From: Progne subis subis
Taxonomy: Eukaryota > Chordata > Aves > Passeriformes > Hirundinidae
Direction: 5' to 3'
Assembly: GCA_022316685.1 (NCBI GenBank)
Contig: JAKJHU010000330.1
Location: forward strand, 52,501 to 116,500
DNA: 64,000 nt
In this document: in pieces, positions 1 through 10,959 of the stretch
Numbering within the stretch: position 1 is the first letter of the stretch
Layout of the letters: every line of letters begins with the position of its first letter
The notes under the pieces: generated by a model
Told to the model about the DNA's origin: nothing
What the model saw: only the letters and a program-made list of their open reading frames with translations
The model's database searches: none
Translations under genes and position numbers: made by a program

Positions 1-174
1 TTAAAAAAAAAAAAAAAAAAAAAAAAAAACACCACAACAGCAATTCAGGTAAATACAACAGAGGTTTGGGAAGAGCTGCCAAAAGCTTATAGCTCTCAGG
101 GGAGGAACCCATTAAAAATTAGAGGCTAAGAAAGAACAGGGGAAAATGTGTACTCTTGGATGGAAGAGAAAAGT

Positions 175-1200
175 TGCCCAAGGCCTGTGCATGAAGGATT
201 TTAAAGCTATTACATCAATGCACTCATTGGGGCACAAGGGCCTTGTGTGATCATTTTTTTAAAGTATTATGGCTGTATTAGGAGTTTTTAAATAGCCAAA
301 CAAATAACACAAGGGTGTCTTACCTGTCAGAAGGTTAACAAGAAAGTAATGAGACAAACCCTGACAGAAAAATAGCATACTGACCTTTTGAGAGGTTTCA
401 AGTGGATTATACTGAGCTTCTGAAGTTGGTAGATGGAAGTATCTTTTAGTGCTAGTAGTCCAACTAACACTCACAGGGAAAAAGCTTGCCGAGATGCAAG
501 GGCCACTGCCAGATTTGTAGTTAAAATACTATTGGAACAAATTATTCCCCAATCTGGAGTTATTCAGGCCATGGATTTTGATCAGGACCCCTGTTTTACC
601 TCTAGTGTTATTAAGGGTGTAGCACAAGCCATGGGTATTTCCTGGGAATATTATACTCCTTGGCACACTCAGAGTTCTGGGAGGGTGGAAAGGATGAACC
701 AAACTATAAAACAACAATTAAGCAAATTAATGATTGAGGCTAAGATGTCATGGCTAAAATGTTTACCTCTCACCTTGCTTGACATAAGATCAATTCCTAA
801 TGCAGATACGGGGCTTTAAACATATGAAATGCTTTATGGAATGCCATATTCCCAGGAAATACCCCAAACATCAATAATGATTGAAGATATATTTATTCGA
901 AATTATATCCAAGCAATTGGACAGCATGTGACCAAGTTAAAAGAAAAGGAATGCTAGCCCAAACGGGACCACTGGGGTTTAAAATTCATAAGATACAACA
1001 GGAGAATGAGTATTTATTAAAAGCTGGAAAGAAGAGACTTTAACCCCAAAATGGGAAGGTCTGTATTTAACTCTCTTAACAACAGACACATTGGTGAAAA
1101 CAGCAAAGAAAGGGTGGACTCACACATCAAAAGTCAAAGAACCAGTGGAACCACCAATGGCCGCAGTGGAAAATCACCTCACAGCCTAGGGATCTACAAA
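175..1200 (+). pseudogene. pol: Retroviral integrase remnant (3' part of pol)
   Basis: The longest open piece is 433-819 (about 128 codons), in the integrase catalytic core. It shows the gammaretroviral signature around the third acidic residue, SSGRVERMNQT, near residue 83 of the piece. Upstream, out of frame, are remnants of the N-terminal zinc domain: a His-containing stretch near 205-230 and a CxxC near 318-335. Downstream, 820-1200 holds the C-terminal domain and the pol end, again in shifting frames. In a live virus integrase would insert the viral DNA into the host genome. Here stops and indels rule out a product. The same segment is present inverted at 61090-62210. Confidence 0.8.
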
Positions 1201-1205
1201 TAATC

Positions 1206-1406
1206 TTGGAAAAGAAGGGCAAGAGAATGTCGAGGAGACATCCTAAAAAGAACTACCTAACACCAAGAGAAGTAGAATGTACCAGCCTGAATTGTGACTG
1301 TAACCCCTGGGGCTGTTTTAGGTACATAGAATGTAGAGAGTTGTGGTATGCCCACTTATCGGGAGCCAGGATTCCGAGAGGCCTTTGTTTGAGTTGTGAA
1401 AGTTAG
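1206..1406 (+). pseudogene. Cys-rich accessory-like ORF between pol and env (ERV-1)
   Basis: A 66-codon open frame lies between the pol end and the env start. The frame opens with TTG, so its true start is unknown. It has a basic N-terminus and then a dense cysteine region containing CNPWGC, CRELW and a terminal CLSC. The pattern CxPWxCx5CRxLW aligns without gaps to the ORF at 33259-33765 in ERV-3, and then with one gap to the final CL[ST]C. The inverted copy (60882-61082) keeps the frame open with only a few substitutions. Metal binding is inferred from the paired cysteines. I do not recognise a named family. It could also be a coding exon of a spliced accessory transcript. Confidence 0.5.
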
Positions 1407-1719
1407 ATCCAGAAGGAAACAGATCTAGCACTGAAAATATTAGTGACAACAGGCTGAGTACGCCAGGATAATAAAAAATAGTGGAAGCTACGGGTGAACA
1501 AGACTAAACACAATTTGTGAGCAAAACCAGATCTTAAAAGAGTGGAGTGCGACCTCGACAACCTACCAGGTAAAGGCAAAGAATTAAGAGAGAGTAAAGA
1601 GTCAGTGGGCGAAAAAAAACAAAGAGCAACATCAGGGGGCAAGACGAGATTAACCCCTACCCTTGCCATGAAAAAGATGCAGACCCCAACTGTTGGTGGC
1701 AACCCTATAGGTTGGTGGA

Positions 1720-2330
1720 ATGGAAGGGTACTGTTATACTGGACCCCTACTCATAATTACTACCTTGAGTCTAAATCCGGCCTGGGCAGGGTCATGCACC
1801 CAGTGTTATCAAACCGTCCGATATGGACGGGGCTTTATATCCGCCACGGTAGGAAACACTCGTGTGAATGCAAAATACTATGCCCAGGAGGAGTTTCAAA
1901 AATGTACTGAGAGTGGACAAGAATTTTAGAGAGGCCAAAAACAAAGAAAAAGGAAGAAAATTAGCAGCTATGTATGTCCCAGGGGAGAGGAATATATATG
2001 TTTCACCAAATCAGGCATGTAAGGACATTCTGATAACAGGGGAGTACAGGATCAGTATAAAGAAAGTTGAGTTCAAAAGGCAATAAAAACTATAAAGAAA
2101 ACAACACAGCCTGAAAACCCAGATTCTGATTTCTGTGAGAATCTAAAAAGAAGGTGTCCGAATTAAATTTTCCCACCTTGAGCCAATATTTATTTTTAGA
2201 CTTGATGCGGCAAGTAGCAGCTGAATTAAATGTTTTTAATAGCAAGATTTATAAAAGTTCCCATATGACAGAACAGCAGCCATAGAGGTGTGCAGGGCTA
2301 GAGGTTAAGCAAATTTTAAAATGGAATTGA
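1720..2330 (+). pseudogene. env: Env N-terminal remnant (signal peptide and start of SU)
   Basis: An ATG at 1720 opens a 69-codon frame. It has a short polar start, a hydrophobic stretch of about 18 residues resembling a signal peptide, and then cysteines including a CxxC-type pair. A second frame (1868-2086) continues the surface-subunit reading after a frameshift. Env would be the membrane fusion glycoprotein. Only about the first third is left before the ERV-2 boundary at 2412. The homologous start in ERV-5 lies at 56052 and has the same arrangement. It is broken and not expected to be made. Confidence 0.65.
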
Positions 2331-2412
2331 AGTAAAATTACCAAACCAAAGACAGTCCTAAAGAATGGGTACTAACAGATTCAGTGGTAAGGAACAAGTG
2401 TTTGTTCCCCCC

Positions 2413-3014
2413 TGAGACATGACTTTAAAGAGTTAAGATTTTAGCTAAGGGTTAGAAACAATTTATATCGATCAAGATGTAAGTTAGATTAGGAAATGGC
2501 AGGTTAATGATTATTAGATGCCCAAGCTAGACCTAACTGTTGTATTATGAGCTTGTTGATAGAAAAGTGGAGTAAGTGAACCGTCATAAGAACAGATTGA
2601 AACTACTAAGAACAATGGCCAGCCCCTGGACTTGGTATCCATCAATCACGAAGCAGGGGACCTTGGACAGTGCCAGAGGGTCACAGAGACCTGATGAAGA
2701 CTCTCCTGACTTCATCCTTTGAGACCACTGACCCAATTCGAGACCACTGACCCAATTCAAGAGAAGAACTGCGCACGCGTGAAGGACTGATAGCCTCATT
2801 TTAATAGAGAGCGAGGATGGGAGGCGCTGGGGTTATGCACATGTATTGTATGTAAGATCTTGGAAAATAGATAGAGAGCAAAGAAGCCTTGTTCGGGTGG
2901 CCACGCCTTTGGGAGATGACTTCCGTGCCGCCCGCTGGTGAATAAACATACCACTTTCTAACTTTAATTAGTTAGAGGGTCTTGTCCGTGACTGTATTGG
3001 TTTTCAATGACTCA
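2413..3014 (+). repeat. ERV-2 5' LTR
   Basis: Starts TGAGACAT and ends CA. It matches 8813-9413 along its whole length with scattered differences. An AATAAA signal is at 2941. The 3' third (the polyadenylation region) resembles the solo LTR at 27420-28084 and the remnant at 58493-58976, so these form one broader LTR group. Confidence 0.88.
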
Positions 3015-3017
3015 ATT

Positions 3018-3035
3018 TGATGAGCCAGGAAGGAG
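3018..3035 (+). promoter_or_regulatory. Putative ERV-2 primer binding site, tRNA-Arg-like
   Basis: Three bases after the LTR end, an 18-base stretch matches the complement of the 3' end of vertebrate tRNA-Arg(ACG) at 14 of 18 positions by recall of that tRNA. The mismatches fit decay. Other tRNAs I tried fit worse. The assignment is tentative. Confidence 0.4.
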
Positions 3036-4596
3036 AAGGTTCTGCTTGGCTGTGAGACCAGCTCGGGTGGAGGACCCCCTCAGGGCGCTCCCAGGATATT
3101 CCTGGAAGAGTGTGCTCCACTGCCCGACCTGTTCATCCAGCAGCAGAGAAGAACTCCTGACTACTAAAACTCCGGACAAAAAGGTATGTTTATACTTGAA
3201 AAAATAGGTACCTTTTTGGTATAGGCGGTTTGGTAAGACACTGAGAGATGTCTCGTGCACAACGCATGCCTTGGTTGCTCTGCAGAGCCTGGTTTGGTTT
3301 GGTTTGGTTTGGTAACCCGTGTCCTGTGGTGGGGAGCAGTAACTGGTTTTTGTTTTGCCTTGATAATCTTTGTCCCATGGTGGGGGCAACAGCGGCAATA
3401 GGTTAACCGGTTTTGTTGTCAGTTTTTGGTTTAAAGGTACCTTGGTCATCCATAATTCGAGAGGCTAGCCTGAGTTTTAAGATGCAAAGGGTCCCGTCGT
3501 GGGTCGCAGAAAATCCTGATTGCGGCTCCGTGCGCACCGGGTGTGTTGTGTGTGTGTGTGTGTGTGGTGTGCACAGATTTGTGTTTTGTGGGTTTGTGTG
3601 TCTAGGCTGTGGAAGAATTATTGGTGCACCGTGTGTGTTGTGTTTTGTAAGAGTTTGTGTCGTAAGTGCTTTGACCTGTAAGGCGTAGGCATGGTCAGGA
3701 AAGGCTATTGGTAAGTCATGGGAGACGTCCCACGCACAACTGTGCCTCTGTAGTGTGCTTGCAAGCTTGAGTGGTATCTGGTCAGTTGTACTTGGCTGCC
3801 AGCAGAGAAAACTGTTAAGCTGTTGTACCGGGCCATGGAGAGCTCGGATTGTTTTTGCTGGCAGAAGGGGATTTTGTCATTTGCTGTGCCATAGAGGGCT
3901 CAGTTTGCTAGAATCCGGGACTAGCAATTGTAAGGGCAAATCCTGATTTGTGGTTGTTACACTATGTGAATGCATCCTGACTGTGAGAACAATTGAGAGA
4001 GAGTTTGTTGAGACGTGCTACCAGCACGAAGCGATTGAGGAGTTTGGACCCGCGGTTCCCGTTTTCAGGAGACTGAAACGGCCAGGGAAAAACGAAGCGA
4101 GTGGAGTGTATGAAAACCCTTAAAGCCCCCTCCCTGCTGTGACTGTGGTGTGTGTGTCTTGGTTATTCACTGTAACTATTTTCAGGCAACATCCATCTTG
4201 TGTTAAAAGTTTTAAGTGCAGCACATGCTGAGTGAAAGAGTTGATTAGCCTCTGAGAGCTGAGGTGTGAGTGCTTTTGAAATAGACTGAGGACAGACAAA
4301 GGACAAGACTAGTTTGCCACGAAGTAATAGAAACCCTTGACAAGAGCTTAGTTGTGATTTTAGGTATGGAAACTGTGTTTGTAGATTGTTGGAATTAAAA
4401 TAAGGGTAACTTCCGTCTGAGAACTCGATCTGGCCAAATGAATAAAAGGAATTCCTTTACCTCAGTGGTTTGGGCTTGACTCGTAGGAGTTTGTGAATTC
4501 AGCAAGCTGGTGGATAGACAGAGAAAATGAGAGAACGTATTTAGAAGGTTTATATCAGATGTCTGTTGGGAGACTAGTGGCTCTGGAGTAGGAGCA
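3036..4596 (+). other. ERV-2 5' leader
   Basis: About 1.6 kb of retroviral leader with no convincing reading frame. It holds short simple tracts: TGGTT repeats near 3292-3313 and a TG run near 3541-3566. It also holds paired motifs of the form TCC(C/T)(A/G)TGGTGGGG near 3320 and 3370 that could form RNA stems. The length is long compared with typical gammaretroviral leaders. Confidence 0.5.
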
Positions 4597-4824
4597 ATGG
4601 GCTGTGGAGAATTCAGAAAGTCAAAAGAAGTGAATGGAATAGCTTGTGTTTTTGGGAATTCTCCTGCAGCTTTTGGTGCATCTAGAGGTTGTCACTGTGC
4701 CTGGGTGCTTTTGCAGTGTAAAATTTGTGCAGGACATTACTACTGTTCTTCTGCAAACCGGTACAGAGAATGTGTCCAGTGTAAACAGCTCCTTGATCGA
4801 GCTGATTTAGAGCAAAGATTTTAA
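4597..4824 (+). CDS. Cys-rich accessory-like ORF upstream of the gag remnant (ERV-2)
   Basis: An ATG-started frame of 75 codons with a natural stop, unusual in this otherwise shattered provirus. The N-terminus is MGCG, so an N-terminal glycine for lipidation is possible, although the position-6 Ser/Thr of the usual myristoylation signal is missing. The C-terminal half has the spacing CX2CX5CSSX6CX2C, from CKIC through CVQC. This spacing and the CSS are identical in the ERV-5 ORF at 55661-55969, which sits between pol and env. Here it precedes the acidic, proline-containing gag-like stretch at about 4960-5090. A small zinc-binding accessory or leader protein is inferred; no function is known to me. 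Confidence 0.5.
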   Translation: MGCGEFRKSKEVNGIACVFGNSPAAFGASRGCHCAWVLLQCKICAGHYYCSSANRYRECVQCKQLLDRADLEQRF

Positions 4825-5590
4825 CACATTTAGTAAAATAATTTCTGTTTCAACTCCAGCTCCAGCTTTAACTCCAACTCCATCTTTATTTCTATTTCAG
4901 CTCCGTCTTCACCTTCTATTTTATCCCCTAGTCCGACTACTCACTTACTCCTAAATCTCTCCCACTGCCCAACAGTGACAGTGAGGAAGAGGAGCCCTCT
5001 CCAAAGGTTCCTACAGCATCCTGGACTCAGAAACAAACCAAAGAAGAGAACATCACAACGGGGAGGCGGTGGCTGCTCATGTTAAGAAAAACTGAGATTG
5101 ACCAGAGGATCTTACCCTAGGAGACCCTCTACTTATAATGAAACTAGGGAACAAAAAACAAAAAATAAAACCAACCAACCAACCAACCAAACAAACAAAC
5201 AAAAGATAGATTACTTTGGAGGTTGAGGACCAACAATATGTGGAATTGTTAAGCTTGATGTAGATAACTAATGAGGCTAAAGTCATTATTGAAAGAAGGT
5301 GAGATTTACAGGAAAATAATAGATCAGGTATTTTCTGGGGTCTGAGCTTCTAACATACCAGAAGAGCAAAGAACCTCAGAGCAAGTTAAGTTAAAAAAAC
5401 AACAAACAAACAAAACAACTAGTTAGAGTTAAGCAATACCCCCTGAAGAACAGTTAAGGGATTAGCCCAGTGATTGAATTTTTTTCCCTGCTAAAAAGCC
5501 TCATGGATCATAGCTTGTTAATAGGATAACTGAGGATTTATACCCAGTGGTTCCCAACCCTTACACTTTGTTAACTTGAAGGTACCTGAA
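4825..5590 (+). pseudogene. gag: Gag remnant, mostly unreadable (ERV-2)
   Basis: After a serine/proline-rich low-complexity stretch (4850-4960) a short frame near 4965-5095 reads as an acidic, Ser/Pro-rich gag-type linker containing SEEEEPSP. No capsid homology motif or CCHC zinc knuckle was found, so most of gag is deleted or decayed. An AACC/AAAC simple repeat sits at about 5150-5205. The rest of the stretch shows nothing readable. Confidence 0.45.
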
Positions 5591-7190
5591 CTAACATCGG
5601 TTTATTCTTTTAGATTTAAAGGATGCTTTCTTTTGCCTTCCTCTCCATGAAGCCAGCCAGAAAATTTTTGCATTTGAATAAAAAAGTCAGCTCACATGGA
5701 CAGTGCTTCTGCAGGAGTTCAAAAAATTGCCCACCTTGTTTGGAGAACAACTAGCAAAAGATCTGGAATCCTGGGAAGCTCCATCAGGAAGACAGCTGTT
5801 ACAGTATGCGGATGACCTCCTGATAGCTACTAAAACTCAAGAGGCATGTCTGGAGTGGATGGTAAAGCCTCCTAAACTTTTGGGGCCTACAGGAGTATCT
5901 CATATCCCAGAAGAAAGCCCAGATGGTGAAGCAGAACAGTTATTTACTTGGGCTACGAGGTTAGTACTGGACCAAGAACCTTAGGACAGGATCACAAGGA
6001 AGCAATATGCCAGACCCCAAAACTCCAGACAGTAAAAGAACTGAGAACTTTTCTAGGCATGACAGGCTGGTGCAGACTGTGGATTTCTAACTATGGGTTG
6101 TTTGTTAAACCTCTGTATGCCCTGATCACGGAAGGGAGCAGGGATCTCCAAAAGAAGCAACTCGAGCCTTTGACCAGCTAAAGAAGGTCCTCATGTCAGC
6201 TCCAGCCCTGGGATTCCAGACGTGAGTAAACCATTCTTTTTGTTTTCATATGAGAAGCAGGGGGTTGCCCTTGGGAAATATCAGCACAAAACCTGGGCCC
6301 GTATCACAGGGCACTCGCCCAAGCAGCTGCATGCAGCAGCTAAGGAATGGCCAGGGTGCCTCAGAGCCATTGCAGCAGTGGCAGTGAACATCCAAGAAGC
6401 ATCCAAGTGCACCCTAGGCCAGAAGATGACCGTGCCAGTATCCCACACAGTGTTCTGCAGTCCTGGAAGTGAAAGGGGGACATTGGCTCTCCCCACAGAG
6501 ATTCCTGAAGTACCAAGCCATAATGGTAGAATGAGATGATGTTGAGATTGTGGTAACTAACATTGTGAATCCAGCTTCCTTCCTCAGCGGGAGCATGGGA
6601 GAACCAGTGATCCACGAGGGCCTGGAGGCCTTCGAAGCCACCTGCTCCAGTTGCCTGGATCTGAAGGACACCCTGCTTGAGAATACTGAGACCTGGTCCA
6701 GCGATGGAAGCAGCTGTGTCATCAGTGGAAGGCATGCTGGGTATGTGGTTACCATGAGCAGAGAGGTCATAGAGTCTGGACCATTACCAACCAACACCTC
6801 GGCACAGAAGGCTGAAATAACCTGCCTGAACTCGGGCTTTAGAGCTGGCAAAAGGAAAGAAAGTTAATATCTACCCAGACTTAAGGTATGCATTTGAGGT
6901 AGTTCATACACTTGGAGCCGTCTGAAAAGAAAGAGGACTGTTGAATTGACAAGGAAAAAGTATTAAACATGCACAAGAGAGAATAAAATTGTTGGAGGCA
7001 GTCCAGCTACCTGAAAAGGCAGCCACCATGCATATCAAAGCACACCAAAAAGTGAGCTCTGAATTGGAGGAATAAAACAAGCTGATGGACAGAAAGGCAA
7101 AAGATACAGCCAAAGGTGAGGTAACTGTTGAGGCAGCTTAATTCCAGATGAGCAAATTTCATTGAAGGTAAGCCAAAGCACAGTAGAAAA
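5590..7190 (+). pseudogene. pol: Pol remnant: reverse transcriptase and RNase H (ERV-2)
   Basis: Reverse transcriptase is seen as the palm motif YADD at 5805-5816 within LLQYADDLLIA. It is followed by the connection-domain signature FLGMTGWCRLWI near 6050-6090. RNase H follows: TWSSDGSSCVISG near 6690-6726, the Tyr-Ala-Phe stretch near 6885-6900, and the C-terminal His helix near 7030-7100. Pieces are spread over three frames (5703-5984, 5948-6181, 6222-6539, 6550-6867) with stops between, and most of the fingers domain is missing. The motif order is that of gammaretroviral pol. Confidence 0.8.
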
Positions 7191-7399
7191 ACAAACAAAA
7201 CAAACAACAAAACAAACAAAAAACCAAGACAAGAGGGGTGGGTTATTACAGTTAAAAGAAAGGAAGGATTATGATCCCCTTTTAGATACTATGGTCATTA
7301 GTGAAAGAGGAACATGAAAATACACTTTGGGGAATAGATGATTTGTATAATTATTTGAAAGATAGAATTATAACTAGAAATTTGTAAAGTATAGGTGAC

Positions 7400-7950
7400 T
7401 TGCCGGTGTAGCCTTGCCTCCAAAACTAATCCCAAAAATATTTTTAAACCACAGCTTGGGCAAACTGGGAAAAGATATGTACCTGGGCAGCAATAGCAAA
7501 TTGATTTTTCAGAACTACCCAGGAAAGGAGGGCATGGATACCTATTGGTATTAACAGATACCTTTTCAGGGTGGCCAGAAGCTTTCCCTACAGAACTGCA
7601 AAGTGCAAGAGGTAGCCAAAGCAGTGTTATAAGAAAATAATACCATGCTTTGGAGTCCCAGCCACAATGTTTTTAGATAGGAGGCCATATTTTATTTCAA
7701 AATTGTGTAGCAAATTAAGCAGCAAATTATAAAACTGGGGCTCAAACCAGAGAACTAGATGGACCAGTACATGATGCATAGCCTGGGGATTATGTATACA
7801 TAAAGTCTTTTGCAGAAAAACTTTGGAACCACGGTGGGAGGGACCATTCAAGTGCTCCTCATTGTCTTTAATACAATCAAGATCAAGGACAAAGCACCTG
7901 GATCCATCACTCCCAAGTGAAGAAAGATCCTGAGGGACGATGCAGAGTTA
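7400..7950 (+). pseudogene. pol: Integrase core scrap (ERV-2)
   Basis: Short fragments resembling the start of the integrase catalytic core appear at about 7520-7625: a Pro-Gly-Lys run, a Tyr-Trp strand, and a following stretch ending in EVAKAVL. Frames change repeatedly and the DDE triad cannot be traced. The position, after RNase H and before env, fits. Confidence 0.5.
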
Positions 7951-8129
7951 TACCAGGTGACAATGAACTAAAATTAAAACTTTCTTGAAAAATAAATGAT
8001 AAGTATAATATAACAACTTTTTGAAAAATAGGAAAGCTTGTAATTGTAATGGGTAATCAAATAGGTATAGCCTGGAGAGTTGTGGCATTTATGACCATCG
8101 CTATAGCCACAGCTAATGCAGCACCACTG

Positions 8130-8770
8130 CATTAGAATGTGACTGGTAAATATTAGTGCCAAGGGAAAGCTTATGATTTTATCTCCCGTAAGTCTCTGAT
8201 TCAGATGCTAAAAATTACAAATGCAACTGGGTAAGAAAACCTTATTTAACTTGTGCATTTGTAACTTTGTCAAAATTGAAGAATGTGATTTTTCCTATTA
8301 GGCACATGTTGTATCCCACCAACATATAAGGCAAACTTGACCACTGTTTCAAGAAATATTGCCTGCGCCTATAGAGATGAACTTAACTTCAGTTGCACAA
8401 TTATTGAAACACCATGGATTAAAGAAAAGAAGAAAAAAATTACAAAGGAAGAGATCTTTGATTGCAATGCATCATTACACAGAGACTATATGGAGAGTAT
8501 TTAAAGGTTAGTAGAAGGCCCATCCCATCATTGGTGGGATGTGCTTTTGGGGTAGTCACCAGCTGCAACTGGTTTGCTCAATATCTTGGTTTATTTGATT
8601 ATTTTTTTGTTTAATTTAGTTGGTATAAGTTTGATTTTGTTTGTTACAATTATTTCTTTGGAGTTGGAGAATGCTGAAGCGACTAGCAGCTTTAACTTCA
8701 ATATTAAGAGCATATAGTACAGTTTTAAAGGACCCTCTACCACACAGTTTTGCTAGATGAAGAAGAATTT
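8130..8770 (+). pseudogene. env: Env remnant, mainly transmembrane subunit (ERV-2)
   Basis: A tryptophan-rich pre-membrane stretch at about 8525-8560 is followed by about 130 bases of hydrophobic codons (8580-8670) and a charged tail, as at the end of a retroviral TM subunit. The surface subunit (8130-8500) shows only scattered cysteines. Stops are frequent. Confidence 0.5.
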
Positions 8771-8795
8771 ACATATTAGTAAAATAATTTACTTT

Positions 8796-8812
8796 GAAGA
8801 AGGAGTGGGAAA
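8796..8812 (+). promoter_or_regulatory. ERV-2 polypurine tract
   Basis: A 17-base run, all purine except one T, immediately precedes the TG of the 3' LTR, as expected for the plus-strand primer. Confidence 0.75.
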
Positions 8813-9413
8813 TGAGACATAACTTGAAAGAGTTAAGATTTTAGCTAAGGGTTAGAAGCAATTTCTATTGATCAAGATGTAAGTTAGATTAGCAAATGGT
8901 AGGTTAATGATAATTAGATGCCCAAGCTAGAGCTAACTGTTATATTATGAGCTTGTTGATAGAAAAAGTGGAGTAAGGGAACCGTCATAAGAACAGATTG
9001 AAACCAATCAGAACAATGGCCAGCACCTGGACTTGGTACCAATCAATCACGAAGCAGGGGACCTTGGACAGTGCCAGAGGGTCACAGAGACCTGATGAAG
9101 ACTCTCCTGACTTCATCCTTTGAGGACCACTGACCCAATTCGAGACCACTGACCGAATTCAGAGAAGAACTGCGCACGCGTGAAGGACTAATAGCCTCAT
9201 TTTAATAGAGAGTGAGGATGGGAGGTGCTGGGTTATGCATATGTATTGTATGTAAGATCTTGGAAAATAGATAGAGAGCAAAGAGCCTTGTTTGGGGCGG
9301 CCACGCCTTTCAGAGATGACTCCCGTGCCGCCCGCCGGTGAATAAACATACACTTTCTAACTTAACTAGTTAGAGGGTTTTTGTCTGTGACTATATCGGT
9401 TTTCAATGATTCA
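8813..9413 (+). repeat. ERV-2 3' LTR
   Basis: Full-length partner of 2413-3014, with AATAAA at 9341 and a CA end at 9412-9413. The adjoining sequence at 9414 onward is not ERV-1, so the expected continuation of the interrupted element is missing. Confidence 0.88.
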
Positions 9414-10384
9414 GGCGCTGGGGCTGTGACCCCCCACTGCCACCAAAGGCTATGGCAGCCTGCCTTGCCGTCACGGTGGGCTGTGGAGCACCCTTTGGGG
9501 AGCAGAGGGGACACAAGGCAGGCCTCCACTGAAGGGCTAGCCTGTGTGGGAAGAGCGGGCAGAGTGAAGGGACGCAGGATGCTGTGAGTGGGGCAGTTGA
9601 AAGCAACAGCTGAGGACAGCCGAAAGGCCAAAGAGAGCAGAAGAACTTGTTGTACATGAGGAGTGGGGGCTGAAGGTGTGTGCTGGCCTTTGCCTCAGAG
9701 GGACCAGGCAACCTGAGCACGTGAAGCAATGGGGAACAAAGACACGCAGAGCTCCTTATGCATCCAGAGAACAGGTGCCTGTTTGCTGCATGGGCAGCTG
9801 TGTGAGCTGCTGCCATGAGAGCCAGGGGCTCTGAGGGCACGCCGTCCCTGCTTCCCTCAAGGGGAAGGACAGCACAGCTGCCGGAGCTGCTTGCCAGGGT
9901 GCGTGCGCTTTCATCGCTGCCTTGCAGCAATGGGTTGGGAGTGGCCAGTGCCCGGAGCCAAGCTGTCCCTCTCCCGGTGTGTGACTCGCAGCAGGCTGGA
10001 AGCAGTGCTAGCACGGCCGGCTGCTGCCCCTGCCTGCCGACAGCAGAGGCTGGCACGGGCAGCCTCTTGCCAGACTGCAGGTGGCCCAGGCAGGACTGGG
10101 CTTTGCCCTCGGCAGAGATGCCCAAGGGATTGGGGCCGGGCCCATGCGAGCCGTGGCCATCACTGGTGATCCAGCGGCAGCACTAATCCTGCCAGTTACA
10201 GCAGCTGGGACTGAGCAGCCAGACACGTAGCGTGAGGCTGTGGAATGAAGCTGCTCAGGCAGGGCCAGACGTGGAGCAGGGATTCCACTCCTGGTGGTGG
10301 CCAGCACATCAGGCCATGCAAGTGTTGCAGCAAGTGCAGAGGAGGCCAGCGAGTTGCTAAGGTGAGCAGCTCTCCTGTGGAGAC
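9414..10384 (+). other. GC-rich DNA without a recognisable gene
   Basis: Long open frames exist on both strands (for example 240 codons on minus at 9403-10125). Their residues are the low-complexity Ala/Leu/Ser/Pro mix expected from GC-rich non-coding DNA, and no domain is seen. Confidence 0.4.
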
Positions 10385-10470
10385 AGCTTGAGAGAGAGTT
10401 GGAGCTGCTCAGGCTGGAGAAGAGAAGGTTGTGGGGAGGCCTCCCAGTGCCTTGCAGTGTCTGCCAGGAG
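10385..10470 (+). repeat. CR1 LINE short fragment
   Basis: Contains the CR1 phrase for a leading GAGAGAGTTGG, then a CTGGAGAAGAGAAGG core and a GGGGAGGCCT tail, in sense orientation. Confidence 0.5.
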
Positions 10471-10819
10471 CTCCAAGGGAGCTGCAGAGGCATTCTGTGA
10501 CAGCAATTGTAGTGATAGTCTAGGGGGTTGGAGCTGTCAGGCGGGTGGGGAGAGCTGCCTGGGCATGGGGAATTGCAGCCGCCTTTGTGTCTGCAGGATC
10601 TTCTCTGGCACAGGGCAGAGGCTGCTCCCAGCCAGCAGTTCCACAGCCTTGGGGGAGCCATGGGCTGGGCATTGTTGGCACCTGACCTCTTCCTGATGGA
10701 GCCCGTGCTCCTGGGAGCGCTTGGCCGCCACGGTCTGGGCTCCCCATTTCAGTGGCAGGCCTTTCCTGGCCATCAGCGCCTGCTGCCTGAGTGGGTCTTG
10801 CTGGCCCTGAGGCAGGCGG

Positions 10820-10950
10820 TGCTGTGAGGTCACAAATGGCGTGACAGCGGCCTGAGGCTGAGCTGTGATGTCACGCCGTGTGGCGGCCCCAGCATTGTGA
10901 GGTCACCGGGCCATCCCTATATAAGGCGGGCCGGCCCCACAGCCGCCAGT
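10820..10950 (+). promoter_or_regulatory. Compact promoter: CRE-like octamers plus TATA box
   Basis: TATATAAG lies at 10918-10925. Three octamers of the form TGANGTCA lie upstream at 10825, 10866 (TGATGTCA) and 10898 (TGAGGTCA). The expected transcription start, about 25-30 bases after the TATA box, falls only some 10 bases before the ATG at 10960. CRE-like sites next to a TATA box and a very short leader are typical of haploid germ-cell genes controlled by CREM-type factors. That reading is inference. The AGGTCA half-sites could instead bind nuclear receptors. Confidence 0.6.
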
Positions 10951-10959
10951 GCAGTGGCG

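Larger units (their letters stand above)
1..2412 (+). mobile_element. ERV-1: internal fragment of a gammaretrovirus-like ERV (integrase, Cys-rich ORF, env start)
   Basis: The sense order is integrase, a small cysteine-rich ORF and the 5' half of env, with no LTR of its own in view. The left side begins in an oligo(A) tract at the window edge. The right side ends in a run of C at 2407-2412, exactly where the LTR of ERV-2 begins. The same sequence occurs inverted at about 59875-62290, where the env reading continues past the C run, so ERV-1 was cut at 2412. The two copies differ at only a few positions per hundred by eye. All reading frames are broken. Confidence 0.85.
2413..9413 (+). mobile_element. 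ERV-2: degenerate gammaretrovirus-like provirus with paired LTRs
   Basis: Two LTRs of 602 and 601 bp (2413-3014 and 8813-9413) flank about 5.8 kb. The interior shows a primer binding site, a long leader, a Cys-rich ORF, a gag scrap, RT/RNase H, integrase and env transmembrane remnants, and a purine tract before the 3' LTR. No target-site duplication is seen: the left flank is ERV-1 env (C run) and the right flank is unrelated GC-rich DNA. The locus has therefore probably been rearranged since insertion. The interior is heavily decayed. Confidence 0.85.

Noticed and set aside
9403..10125. 240-codon minus-strand ORF
   Set aside because: Composition artefact; it runs into the ERV-2 LTR and has no recognisable feature.
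10385..10470. Possible exon at the CTGGAGAAGAGAAGG phrase
   Set aside because: The phrase is standard CR1 sequence.
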